Shown piece after piece: positions 38,780 through 51,500 of a stretch of 64,000 nucleotides of DNA. This DNA is from Amblyornis subalaris (Eukaryota > Chordata > Aves > Passeriformes > Ptilonorhynchidae): assembly GCA_018881555.1 (NCBI GenBank), contig JACAXG010000252.1:248001-312000 (forward strand), written 5' to 3'. Position numbers and translations under genes: made by a program. A model generated the notes under the pieces. The model was not told the origin of the DNA, ran no database searches, and saw nothing but the letters and a program-made list of their open reading frames with translations. The stretch's first letter is position 1. The number at the start of each line of letters is the position of its first letter.

Positions 38780-38960
38780 GCCGCGCGCTCCTCCTCACGG
38801 GAAGCGGCACGCAAGGACCGCCGCGTGCGAGGTTCGCGCCGCCTCCCGCGCGTGCGCACCGCGCCCGGCACCGCCCCCCGCGCCCCTTCCCGGCTGCTCC
38901 AGGGGCGCATCCCGGGGGTCACTCCCATCCCCAACACCTGCCCCGAGCCGCGCGGCCCTG
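38250..38960. promoter_or_regulatory. CpG-rich POLR1B promoter/first exons
   Basis: A CpG-dense block covers POLR1B exons 1 and 2 and about 180 bases upstream of the ATG at 38779. No TATA box was seen. Only POLR1B is recognised next to it, so a bidirectional role is unsupported. Confidence 0.6.
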
Positions 38961-41900
38961 TTCCCCGGAGTTGTGCTCCTCCCGACGGGCACCCTCAGCC
39001 CGCTGCATCCATGTCACCCATGTCCCTCCCCCCGCCCAGCCACGTGCGCCCCAGGCACAGGAGCCTGGACACNCACCCATCCCCATCGCTCTCTGCCACT
39101 TCCGCACACCTGGAGCCCCGAACAACCCCCCTGTTCCCCAGCTCCCACCGGTGCTGGGACAGCCCGGGGGGTGAGGCCAGTTCCCGGGGTCCCGCACGGT
39201 GAGAGGCGGAAACACACCTCAGACTCCCGCGGGAAGGTCTCCCTGGGGACTCGACACTCCAGGGACCCGCTGCCCCAAGGAAACACCACAGGCTGTGGGG
39301 TTGGCATGTTTTAATGATGGTTTAGGAGAGATGTGGATAGATGTGAGCTCCCCGGANGGCCGGGAGCTCAGGCATTCGCCAGCCCCACATGCACATGCTG
39401 ACGTGAGAGCCGCTGGGCACACGATCCGGAGCCTGACAGGCGGCCAGCTCGGCAGCGCCCTGTGTACCCCACCATCCTCTCAACACCAAGGTTTCCCAAG
39501 GGCTGCCACAGCAGACACTGTCATGGAGCATGATTATGAACGGCACAGCATTGCTCTCCCGGGAGAGAGCTGCGTGTGGAGAACAAGAAATGCTGGGAGC
39601 AGGGACATGCAAGGAGTCCTGAAGGGCCCTGGTCACAGTCACCTGGATGAAATCGGCGTTTGAGCCTTTCTTAAGACTTCTCCGGTGTTCTCCATGGAGT
39701 GTGGACAGCCACCAGATTTCAGCAGAAGCACAACATGACTAACTTGTGTGGAACAAGCCACACGGGAGTTACCTGAAACCCAGGGTCCAGTGGGACCAGA
39801 CCCTGCTGGAAAACGCAGCCAGAACACCTGGGCCAGAAATTCTTCATGGATGACATGAAGGGATACAACTAAGACTAGAGACATTCTGCAATATGATAGG
39901 TGTCTTCTGGAAACCCAGCACTATCCTGGGTGAAAGCTCAGGAAAGAGAGTAAGACCTTTTCTATTGACCTTTTAGCTGAAATAAACTAGAAAACATTTA
40001 TTGTTGTATATTCCTAAAAAAAGAAATGAACAAAAGTCTCACAGGGGCTTGTGAGCATCACTTGCAAGGTGCACCCATGGCTGCAATGCCCACGCCTCAG
40101 CCACACACACATCCTCTACTCCACCTCGTAGCTAGTATTTTGGGCAAAACTTTAGGCACTGTGCTCTCTGTCCTGTATCATTTACCTTCTGTGCTTTATT
40201 TTGGGGAGCACTTTGAGAGAAGGTGGAAAATACACGTTTTCCTCTGGAGGGTGTTGCTTATTCCTGAAAAATTCAGCCGACAGAGGATTCAAGCGTCCCT
40301 GAAGCACTACCTCCCCCAAGCCCAGCTGGAAAGGCAGGGTATGAATAGCTGCATCGTCTGTAGTCGTGGCTCTACCACCACGCTGAAGAGGAACAGCACT
40401 TCAGTGAAGTGCTGATCACTTCCAGCTGAACGGCAAATATGGCCAGCTGCTGACACGCCACAACCAATCCGGGGTGAAAAAGAGGGAAGGATAAGCCTTG
40501 GAAGGAGGCAGAGGGTCCCGACTCACTGCTCCTCCTGGTGGCACCTGCTGCTCCAGTGTGGGCAGCTGCTTTTGCCTGCATCCAGGCAGCTTTCTCACTC
40601 TTACCACACCACGTAGCCAGCAACCTCAGGTTACTGTGCAGTAAGGGAGTGACTCATTATCTGAATTTTCCTTTTGAGGAGAAAACAGATGGGTCTAGCA
40701 TCCCAGAAAATGAGCATTTCTGGGTTCATTGTGATGGGGAAAATTTTCTGTTCTCACTTGGCACTCTGCTCGCTTGCCCTAGAGCTTGTGAGAGCCCAGC
40801 TGTCACCTCACGCACATCCTGGATGAGAGCAATTGCTGAGAGGTCTCCCCGTTGCTGGGCAAAAAGGTGCAATTTTTAAGCTCACATAAGCTACCATGAA
40901 AATGTCAATGGAGATGTGGTGAACTTTGCAAGCTGAGAAACAACCCTTAACAGCCTACATGTTACCTTGGCATGTTACCACTACACTTCACCGGGACTGC
41001 AGTGAAATCCTGACACCTCTGTGCTATCATAAGATTTAAAAACCCCAACCAGTCCTTCCTGCACACCTCTCTCCCCACTTATCACCCAGCACTTCCTGTC
41101 AGGATTGTCTGCTGGCGTGGAGAACTCTGAAATCTCCATCATAAGCCAAGATGAGTACACCAAGATGTTAGGTTCTTCTGGGGAAGGCAGAAATTCCATT
41201 TCTTGATTCACTTCCCATTACATAGAGGCAGCTTGTAATCTCCACAATGTCTTCTTGTTTGTTTGCTATGGGTAACAGGAACCAGTTTCTTTCAGCACCA
41301 ACCCTCTCTCCCCGCCAGAGGGATGTGCTGGGCTCATACTGGAAATTCAGATACAGTTCACCAAGGTGGGCAATATGACAGGGATTTAGGTTATACTCAA
41401 AGAAGACGTCAGCTCTGAAATTCAGTGACCTCAAGGAATTTAACCTCTCCTTTCCCCCCAAACATCTGCTTTCCCAGATGTGAGGCAAACAGGAATCTCT
41501 CTCCTGGTCTACAAAACCTCATCCACCTTCCTCCTAGCTAAGATCAAGCTGTGGACTGTGTTCAGAGCAGAAGATTGCAGTACTTGTCAAACAGAGGAGA
41601 ATAAAATTGGCTGGATCAAACGGGATTTGGGTAGGAAAGTTTCAGCTTCAAGCCTCAAATAAATCATGAAGGTGAAAGCTGACAGTAGAGCCTAAATTCA
41701 CTGCAGTGTCTCAGAAGAAACTGGGATCAGGTTTCTGCTATTTGAAACACTCAGCACAAAAGTGATGCTAGGAATCCTACAGCCTGCAGGTGAGCTCCGA
41801 GGGGGCCTCTCTACCTCTTTTAAGCAGAATCCAACTGCATCAGCCTGGGATAGACACTGATTCAAATCTCAATAGGAAAAGGGATAGCTATAAATAAAGA

Positions 41901-42565
41901 AAATCGCCTTCCTTGCTTGGGTTAATTCACCGCCTGCAGTTCAGCACCCTTTTGCCAGCCATTGCCTGGGTGTTCAGCCAACCCGCCTGGAAAACAACCT
42001 AAGGAAACTGAATTCTTGGTGTTCCTGGTTTTAGGCACCCTGCGATGCCAGAGAGCTTGCTCCTTTCTATGTAACAGAGCAGGAACAAAGGAAAGGAGTC
42101 ACCTATTTGGAGCCGAGCTAAGGCACTAATGATGCAGTAGGTGAGGAAAGAATAAACACAGCGGGAGGAGGACAACTCCATCGTTCTCTTCACTCAATTC
42201 CTTTAAAAAACCCAATGTTATCTCTATAGAAAAGGAGGAGCTAATACAGCATTACAGTATCCCTGCTGGGGTTTCATTTTAAGGTTATTTTGTTGTTCTC
42301 CCAGAGAGATTTGGTTCAGGTATCAAAGTCACAGGAGCTGTTTCTAAAGTGGATTTTGGTGAATGCAGGCAGAGTTATCTGAGCAGCTCTGGCTCATCAC
42401 AGCTCTGTGAGGATGCCTGTTTTGTTGTTTTTCCCTGTGGTGTCCCAGAAAATAAGAAGCCTGTCTCTATCACTTTTTGGCATGTTACTGAGATAAGCCA
42501 CCGAACTGTGCTGACCCGAGGGGTGCAGTCTCTCCCTGTTCACAGCAGTGGCAGTTGTGTCGTCA
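38960..42565. other. POLR1B upstream space and TTL 3' UTR
   Basis: No coding gene is recognised. The TTL stop codon is at 42566-42568 on the minus strand, so its 3' UTR runs leftward. Candidate minus-strand AATAAA signals lie at 40195-40200 and 39997-40002, which would give a 3' UTR of about 2.4-2.6 kb. The remainder up to POLR1B holds nothing I can name. Confidence 0.45.
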
Positions 42566-45500
42566 TCACAGCTTGATGAAGATGGATGATGACTGGCTCA
42601 TCTTCTGCCCGGTGTCGTTGAGGGGGAAAACGCTGGAGATGGCTACATCCACAATTCCTTGGCAGAGCTCTGCATACAGCTTTCTAAGAGATGAGAGAGA
42701 GAGACAGAATCAGACACCCAGGCAGGACAAACCAGCAGCCCCCTGGCCAATTTTTACGTAGAAAAGCATTTTCCCAGCAGGATCTACAAGATCTTATTCC
42801 CATAACAAGGAGTTTCAGGGTGGCAAACAGGAGGAGAGCAGCATCTCTTCCAACTCCTCCCTGCTTGCACCAGCAACCATCTTCTTTTTCAATGGTGATA
42901 ATTCCCAATATTGCTCCCTTCCAGAAAGGACCACAAAACCTGTTATCTATGTTCACAGGTCAGGCTTCTGGGCAGAGGCTCCGCACCCTCAGGCCCCAGA
43001 CTTGAGTCACCACAAGATGCACAGGGGCAGACAACATCTCAGGGCTCCCTGTACCAGCCTTCCAACTCGGGGAGTTGTGATTTACTGCGCCAGACCCTGT
43101 TCACACGGGAACGTGCCCCAGAGGGGCTGCTCTGATGCATTCCTGGTTTGATGAAACACTGTGCTGGGATGCAGCTGTACACATCAGCTTGTGACCAGGC
43201 ACAGAGGCTTCACAGGACCCTCAGACATGTGGGATGTGTTTCACCATGGCACAGCTCATGCACAGCAGGGTTAGGGAGAAGAGAGACAAGGTGCTNGAGA
43301 TGAATTAACAATAGCTTCATTTTCTGCTGGAGGAAATACATGTGTAACCTCCATGAACGTGCTAGTATCTGGGACATATTTAATACCAAAGCTGTTTTTC
43401 CTAGGATTAACAATGTCTTTTACTCCATGCCCCCAGGGCTACGTGACAGTAAGTCGTTTTTTTCAGCTCCTGGGAATGTTATTGCTTTCAGCAGCCGATT
43501 TTTTTATGTTTAAATGGGAGCTGTGTGATATGAGTGCTATAAATTTGAATAACCGTGAACAGAAGACACAAATAGCCAAAACCTACCTCAGCTGCTTTCA
43601 GTCTTCCAAGTGCCCAACAAAGCTCTTGCTCTTCCAAGAGGCACAAAACAAATGGGGCACTGCTGCAATACAAATACACCCAGCAACAGCCAAATTCTAC
43701 CCACCCAGCAACACAAGGAGGTGCAAGGCAGTATTGCACCATGATGCACATCATGAACAGGGCATCCTGGATACAGAAAGGTCCCCANGCTCCAGCCCTG
43801 AAAAGGCTGCTGAACAGGCTGTCTGGTAGGTTTGACNTGCATTTTTTGTCTACTGTTAATGATGATTTAATCTAATTTAATCAACATCTAATCTGATCAA
43901 ATTCTAATGTAGTGATGTACAGCCTGTCTTGTTGGGTTTCTTTAATATGATACAGATGCTCACTTAGCAAAAATTTCCAGTCTCCTGCAGTTGTCTCAAT
44001 CACATAATACAGCACCTCCCACCGTGCCTACATAGAGATGTTCATGGCCAGGGCTGTTTGGCTGTTCCAGCCTCCCTGTGGCTACTGGAAGAAGCTATAA
44101 TCCACTCTCTGTGATACCAAAAGGGTTAATTCAATTTTTACTGTGCCTGTGAACTTTTAGCAGAGAAACAAGGCATGCACAATTTGCTTTTGCAGCAAGG
44201 ACAACTGGAAGATAAGAAGATATCTGGCTCAGGAACACAGACACAGCCAAAATGAGGCCGGAATCCAGGAATTTGGGGAAGGCTTTATGGTAATAGGCAA
44301 ATAGTAATATGCATGCAGTGACGGTATATAAGCAACATGCTTGTAAAATCATGTGGGCACATAAGGTCAGGAGTTATCCCCCATGTGAACTGAATAAACA
44401 ATGCCCTTCTTAACACTAAACCAGTGTTAAGGAGTCTTATTCCAGTTTTCAGAGATTTGGGGACAGTAATTGGAGAGCCAGGCAGGAGATCAGCCTTGGA
44501 GCCTCAGCAGATCTGCAGTCAATGGCCTCCGGCCAGCACCGAGGGATTCTCGGGGGGAACCCCTTGACTATGGACTGTTCAGAGCCTCCAGGCAAGATCC
44601 CTCNGGTAAGTCAAGTTTTAAATTACTTAAACCTTGTAGAATAAGGGGGTTCAAGTCCCTGGGTAAGCTTCCCGGGGGGAGGTTGAGTCTTGGCTGGAGC
44701 TGCTTTTGCGGTGGAGTTTGTCCAACTGCTTTGCATTCTTTGCGTTTTTGAACTCTGAGAGTGTTTGTNTACGAGAGTGGTGTGTGTTGATTTGAGTTCG
44801 CCGGCATACAAACACGGGGACGCCCGTGACATAAAATCTGTTTGCTGAGAGNGTGCTGGAGCTGTGATTGAGGGCTTGCTGGGTTTTTTTTTGAGTGCAC
44901 GTTGCTTTATTTTAATGTGCGTGGTTGCAGTCGCGTTTGTGGACTCGAAGTGCCCTCTTGTGTCGGNTTTAGTGATTGCGGGTTTGGCAGTCACCCTTTT
45001 CCCCACCCCATTACAAACTCGCAAACCATCGTCGTGCCTTTCTGAGGAGATAACTTGTGTACTTGTAATTATTGAATATGGGGGCGGTTTCTTCTAAAAC
45101 TAAAGTGGGAGATGATATTCCAAATTCTCCNTTGAAATGTCTATCGAACCACTGGAAAAAGAGGAGGAGACCCACTAATTAAATCTGAACAAATCCAATA
45201 TTGTAATCAGTGGTGGCCGGGATATAAGGTAGACAACCAGGCTAAATGGCCAGAAAACGGTACCTTAAATTCCAACACCATTTTACAACTCATGTTGTTT
45301 TGTGAAAGAGAAGGGAAGTGGACTGAGGTGCCTGATGTAAATNTGTTCTTTCATTGGAGAAACCATCTGGAATGGCAAAGGGGATGTCTGCCTGTCCTGT
45401 CAGACCCCTTTGTGTCAGCTTTAGAGAAGGGAAGGGCAAACGATCGGAGACTGAAGNNATGTTGTTCCTCCTGCAGTATCGGACATCGTTGTTTGAAACG

Positions 45501-48500
45501 CCACCGTTGACGGGAGAAGGATGATGTAGGAATGATGGCGGCAGCAGATGCGGGAGATACGGGGAGAGAGAATCTGGTTGTGCCTGATAATAGGGAAGCG
45601 CGAGGAGGGGGTGAATGGTCGGGGGGGAGGCAAGAGTTAATTTCAAGTCCAGTGGTGGGGTGAACCTGGGGTAAGCAGCTGGTGAGAGAGCAGGAGGTGG
45701 GTGAGCAGGAGGTGAGAAAGCAGGAAGTGGGTGAGCAGGAGGTGAGAAGGCAGGAGGTAGGTGAGCAGGAGGTGACAGCTCAGCTGGGGGAGGGGATGCG
45801 ATCTCATGGCCCGGTGGTAGTGAAGGTACCTTTTTCCCCGATGGATCTTGAGGCATGGGCAAGACAGGCAGGCCCCTTTAGGGAAGATCCGGAGNGGGCA
45901 GCTAAAGTATTTGAAACCATTCTCAAGACCCAAAATGCAGACTGGAGGGATATTCAGATTCTGATAGATAATCTGTTAGATTCCACAGAGAAAGACATGG
46001 TACTCAGGATTGCTAAGAAGGAGACGGATAGGATGGTTATGGAAGCAGGTTACCAGGAATGGTGACAGAGCATTTTCCCTGCCAGGACCCTCATTGGGAC
46101 CCCAACACCATGTGAGGGAGNGCTGCCCTGATACAGTATCAGAATTAGATATTATTTGGCTTTAAATACACAGTGCCAAAGGCAATCAATTGGTCTAAAC
46201 TTTANGAGGTGAAACAAGAACCACATGAGACACTGCGTGAATTTGCAGAACGCCTCAGGGTAGCTGCCAGGAGATACACTAATATCAATCTGGAAAAATC
46301 AGAAGTAGCTGTACAGCTGGCTTCTATATTTATAGGGAACTCAGCTCCAGATATTAGAAAGAGGTTACAAAAGCTGAAGGAAGACGACTCTTGTGATTTA
46401 GGGAAACTTTTACAAATGGCCTGGACAGCTTTTAATAACAGGGGAGACAGGGAAATGAAGATNAAGGAGATGAAAAAGGAAGGGGAGGAGTGANAAAAGA
46501 AACAGGAGCTNGAAAGGGAGGAGAGAGAAAGGGAGAAGACGGAAAGACGTAGGGATGCCATGCTAAGAGCAGCCCTGCAGAGGACACTGTCTAATCGTGG
46601 AACAGGGAAAGGCCCTGTCCCTGGAGGATTAAGGCCAAACCAATGTGCNTATTGTAAATGTTTTGGGCACTGGAAACGGGAATGTCTCCAGAGGCTGAGG
46701 GGGGCGTGGGTAACAGAGCTACCCCTACATAAAGAACGATGGGAACTGGGGGTGAAAACCCCAGCTGAACCCCTGCTTACCACAGAGCTGGGGAAATAGA
46801 AAATTGACTTTTTAACAGACACTGGGGCTACTTATTTGGTATTAAATACANACCAGGGAAAATTAAGCCAAGAAACTGTAAATGTTGTCGGTGCAACAGG
46901 GAAAGTGGAAAAAGGAACATCCTTTAACNCCGCCCATTAACTTTAAATTTGGAAAACGGTGGATAACACACCAATTTTTATATGTGTTGGAGTGTCTGAT
47001 TCCTCTTTTGGGAAGAGACCTGTTAAGTAAACTGGAAGCTCAGATTATATTTAAAGATGGAGAAATACAATTATTGGTACTTGAGACTAAAGCCATTGAG
47101 GTAAGAAGTTTTATGTTGCAGGGAACACCGGAAGCAGGCAATTTTGGAGGAATACCGGAAGCCATAGAAAATGCAGTAACACCCTTGGTTTGGGCCAGCA
47201 GAACTCCAGGCTGTTCCTGACAAGCTCAGGCTCTAAGTGTTACTCTAAAACCTGGGTCAAAACTGGTAAGGCAGAAACAATATCCTTTCAAATTAGAAGN
47301 TAGAAGNGGAATCAAGAGTCTAATAGAAAATATCAGGGAATTTGGATTATTGATAGAATGTGAATCAGAATAGAACACTCCTGTTTTGCCAGTTAAAAAG
47401 CCTGGGACAGACAGGTACAGGTTAGTGCAGGACCTACGAGTGATCAATCAAACAGTTCAGGATATCCACCCTGTTGTAGCCAATCCTGATACCCTATTAA
47501 CATCCCTTACAGAATATCACCAATGGTTTACAGTGATAATCTGAAGGATGCCTTCTTTTGCACACCTCTCGATAAGCAAAGTCAGAGCATTTTTTGCCTT
47601 TGAATGGGAAAATCCCCAAACTAGCCGGAAGATTCGGCTTACCTGGACTATATTACCACAAGGATTTAAAAACAGTCCAACGATTTTTTGGAACCAACTG
47701 GCCAAAGAATTAGAGACCTGGAAGAAGCAGAACCCCGAAGGGCTGGTCCTGCAGTATGCTGATGACATCTTACGAGCAACTGAAACTGATGAAAAGTGCA
47801 TGGAATTGACTATCAGTCTTCTGAATTTCCTAGGCCAAGGAAAAAACTCAAATCACGAAGCAGCAAGTTACCTACCTAGGGTGTGAAATAAGTCCAGGAC
47901 AGCGGAAATTGGGAACGGACAGAGAAGAGGCCATCTGCCAGGTACCCCAACCTGCGACTGCCTGAGATTTAAGAGCATTCTTGGGCACGGCAGGGTGGTG
48001 TAGATTGTGGGTCTCGAGTTATGGACTTTGAGCTTTTTGTGCACAAAGGACAGCACCTCACCCTTGGAGCTCTGGTTCAGAAGTTAAGGGACTTCAAGAG
48101 GCCTGTGGGGTACTTTTCAAAACAACTTGACAATGTCAGCCAGGGATGGCCCCGATGCCTGCGAGCCATAGCAGCAACTGTTCTCCTCCTCCAAGAGGCC
48201 AGGAAACTGACTTTGGGGCAAAAGATAACAGTGTATACTCCACATGCTGTAACCACTGTATTAGGCCAAAAAGGGGGGCATATCCTGAAATATGAGACTG
48301 TTCTAATGGAGCAAGAAGATGTGGAGTTGAAAGTAGCCACAGTGGTAAATCCAGCCTGAATCCTGAACACCCCGATGCAAGGGGAAGAGCAGCTAACCCG
48401 TAACTGCTTAGGGACAATTGAGCAAGTTTATGCAAGCCCACCAGACCTACAAGATGCTCCCACTGAAGATCCAGTGATGGAGTTCTTTACAGAGGAAGTA

Positions 48501-51500
48501 GCTTGGTGCAAGATGGAAAACGAAGAGCTGGCTATGCAGTAGTCACGTTAACCAAGGTAACAGAAGCTGCATCGCTGCCCGTGGACACCTCAGCACAAAG
48601 GGCAGAGCTCACAGCAATGTGAAAAGCCCTGGAATTGGCAGCAGGAAAAAGAGCAACCATAGAGACTGACTCAAAATATGCTTTTAGCATTGTTCGTGCC
48701 TCTGGAGCCATATGGAAAGAAAGAGGTCTATTAACAGCACACAGATCCCTGATTAAATACAAACAAGAAATATTGTCCCTCCCCAATGCTATCCAACTGC
48801 CCAAAGAAGCAGCAGTACTAAGCACACCAATGTGGGGATTCCCAAATTTATGTAAGGAATAGACTTGCAGATAAAGCTGCCTGAGAGGCTGCACAACAAG
48901 GCACCCTGGCATTAATACCTGAGAAAGCTATTTCACTTTCAGAAGGTAGCCCCGGATACAGTCAGGCAGATTTAAAATTAGCTACTGATCTAAAAGCCCA
49001 GAATAAAGAGGGTGGATGGCTAGTAACTTCCAATAATCACATGGGAATCATGGGTCATAGTCCCACCACAACTTTTGTTACAAATTTTAAAGGACAAACA
49101 CCAGGAAACCCACTGGGGAATCGATGCTGTGGTGACCGGGCTATGGAATCAGATACTCGGTGTCCATATGACAAATATAGTCAAGTCTGTTACAGAAAAA
49201 CATCTGATATGTCTTAAAATAACCCTTTGAATTTAAAAAGCCTGCCTTCATGGATCACTAAAAGAGGAAACACTCCCGGAGATTACTGGCAAATTGATTT
49301 TTCTGAGCTACCATGACAACAAGGACACAGGTATCTCCTAGTGTTAGTGGATACCTTTTCCGGGTGGCCAGAAGCTTTCCCCTGCCGCACCAACAAGGCC
49401 AGGGAAGTCACAAGGTACTCCTCAGAGAGATCATACCCAGGTTTGGAGTGCCTATAGGAATGTCATCTGATAGGGGACCTCATTTTATATAGTCAGGTAT
49501 TAGTTGGGATCTACATACTCCATGGAGTCCGCAATCTAGTTAAGGGGTGAGAGAATAAATCAAAATTTAGAGACATATTAGCAAAATGTGTCAGGAAACT
49601 TCCTGGAAACGGCCACGTGTTACCATTAGTTAATGTTTAGGAGACCGTATTCTGTTACAACTTTCCCTGGATCTCAGGAACAAATTGGGAATCAAGAAAC
49701 AGAACAAGATTTAGTTTCACTGGGGAAATCCTTGAATGAACTAAAAAGGTCTACCATTCTCTCAGCAACTCTTACCCTAGACACCCCAGTTCATTCATTT
49801 CAGCCCAGGGATCATGTATACATCAAGACCTGGAAACCAGAACCACTTCAGGAGAAGTGGAAAGGACCTTATCTAGTTCTGTTGACTACAAGAAGGGCAG
49901 TGGAAGTGAAAGGCCTTCACTCCTGGATTCATTGCACCCGAACTAAGAAGGCTCTCCACTCACAGTGGACAGTGGACAACACCAGACCTCTGCAGCTGAA
50001 AATTTCAAAGATATCTCTGCATGAGTAGTGAAACGTATAGACCAATGTTTATGGGTGCCTTTTTATCTTTAGGTGGAGGTGTTGAAGAAGATTTGATATT
50101 AACTTTAATCCAAGGGTTTGGTAAGATGCACAGTCTGTCCAGCATTACAGCTTGCCTCCCTATCCCCGGTTCAGCTGGGGAACCTACTCCTTGGGGAATT
50201 ATCCCTATAGATCTGTCAATGGTGATTCAATCTGAAGATAGCAATGCTATCCAAAAGGGCTCTGAAACTAAATTGGCTCAATAAAATTCTTCAAGGAATA
50301 GGGGGATGGTCCCTGAGAGGATGGCTGGCTGAAATGCTGGAAACCATAATAATTGTAATTGTAACTGTAGTCATTATTGTAATAATGATCAGCATTGCTA
50401 TTGGCTGTGTTTGCAAAATGATCCATCATAATCCTGCGGGAATGTATGCGACTACAGATTGAATTTGAGTTGAAACTTATCAAACGGCCTTGAGGAATGT
50501 GAGAAGTTTCAAAAGGGGGAATTGATACCAGAACCATTAATTCAATTTTTACTGTGCCTGTGAACTTTTAGCAGAGAAACAAGGCATGCAAAATCTGCTT
50601 TCCCAGCAAGGACAGCTGGAAGATAAGAAGATATCTGGCTCAGGAACGCAGGCACAGCCAAAATGAGGCCAGAATCTAAGAACTTGGGGAGGGTTTTATG
50701 GTAATAGACAAATTGTAATATGCATGTCTGTTGACTGTATATAAGCAACACACTTGTAAAATCATGTGGGCACGCAAGGTTAGGAGTTATCCCCCGTGTG
50801 ACCTGAACAAATGATGCCCTTCTTAACACTAAACTGGTGTTAAGGAGTCTTATTCTGGTTTTTGGAGATTTGGTAACATCTGTAGCATCCACAGTGTGCT
50901 CTGGGGTCCTGCTGCCTGCAAATTTAGTCATTCACTTCCAGCTGCTGCCCTTAATGCTACTGATTTATCATGTGTTCATACAAAAAGCAGCCACCAGTGG
51001 CTCCACAAGAGAGACTGAGAAACAATCTGACTCCCAAAGTGTTAAATCTGCAATGTAACTTCAACCCAAGAGTAATAAAAATGACCCAAGTTATAGTCAA
51101 ACCCATTTGTTCAAAAACCAAGGTTAGTGCCCCATGTCATGTGGGAAAGAAGCTGGGGGATACCAAACACAGAGACAGGAGCAATGAACCCAAATCAGCT
51201 GGCACTTAGAGCAGTGTCCAGTGTGGGTTAGCCTGAAAAACTCCCTTGCCATTCACTTTCTTTCACCTTTTTCACTTGGAGCAGGGACATAGCCATGTTT
51301 TGGGTGAGGCATGTGAATGGTGGCATCATAAGGGTATTACAGAAACTGATCACTCACTGGGCACATGCTGGGGCCCCATTGACTTCTATTAGCCAGACCT
51401 TCAGCTCCTCATCCACCATGAAGTCAAAGCCAAAGAGCTGGAAGCTCTGGTAGTGAAGATGCTTCGTGCTGATTGCAGGCTCTATACACATAAGGCAGCT

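Larger units (their letters stand above)
44112..50878 (+). mobile_element. Endogenous retrovirus, gammaretrovirus-like (class I), full-length but defective
   Basis: A 6.8-kb provirus with two LTRs beginning TGATACCA and ending in CA, flanked by a 4-bp duplication TCTG (44108-44111 and 50879-50882). Four bases is a typical gammaretroviral duplication. A purine tract (about 50511-50521) precedes the 3' LTR. Order is LTR, leader, gag, pro-pol, short env remnant, LTR. gag and protease share a reading frame, separated by one UAG, as in gammaretroviruses. Many stops and shifts show it is non-functional. No primer-binding site could be assigned confidently. It sits in the last intron of TTL, antisense to that gene. 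Confidence 0.93.

Noticed and set aside
44112..50878. The provirus as a source of functional retroviral proteins
   Set aside because: gag, pol and env all carry stops or shifts, and env is mostly deleted. Only decayed remnants are annotated.
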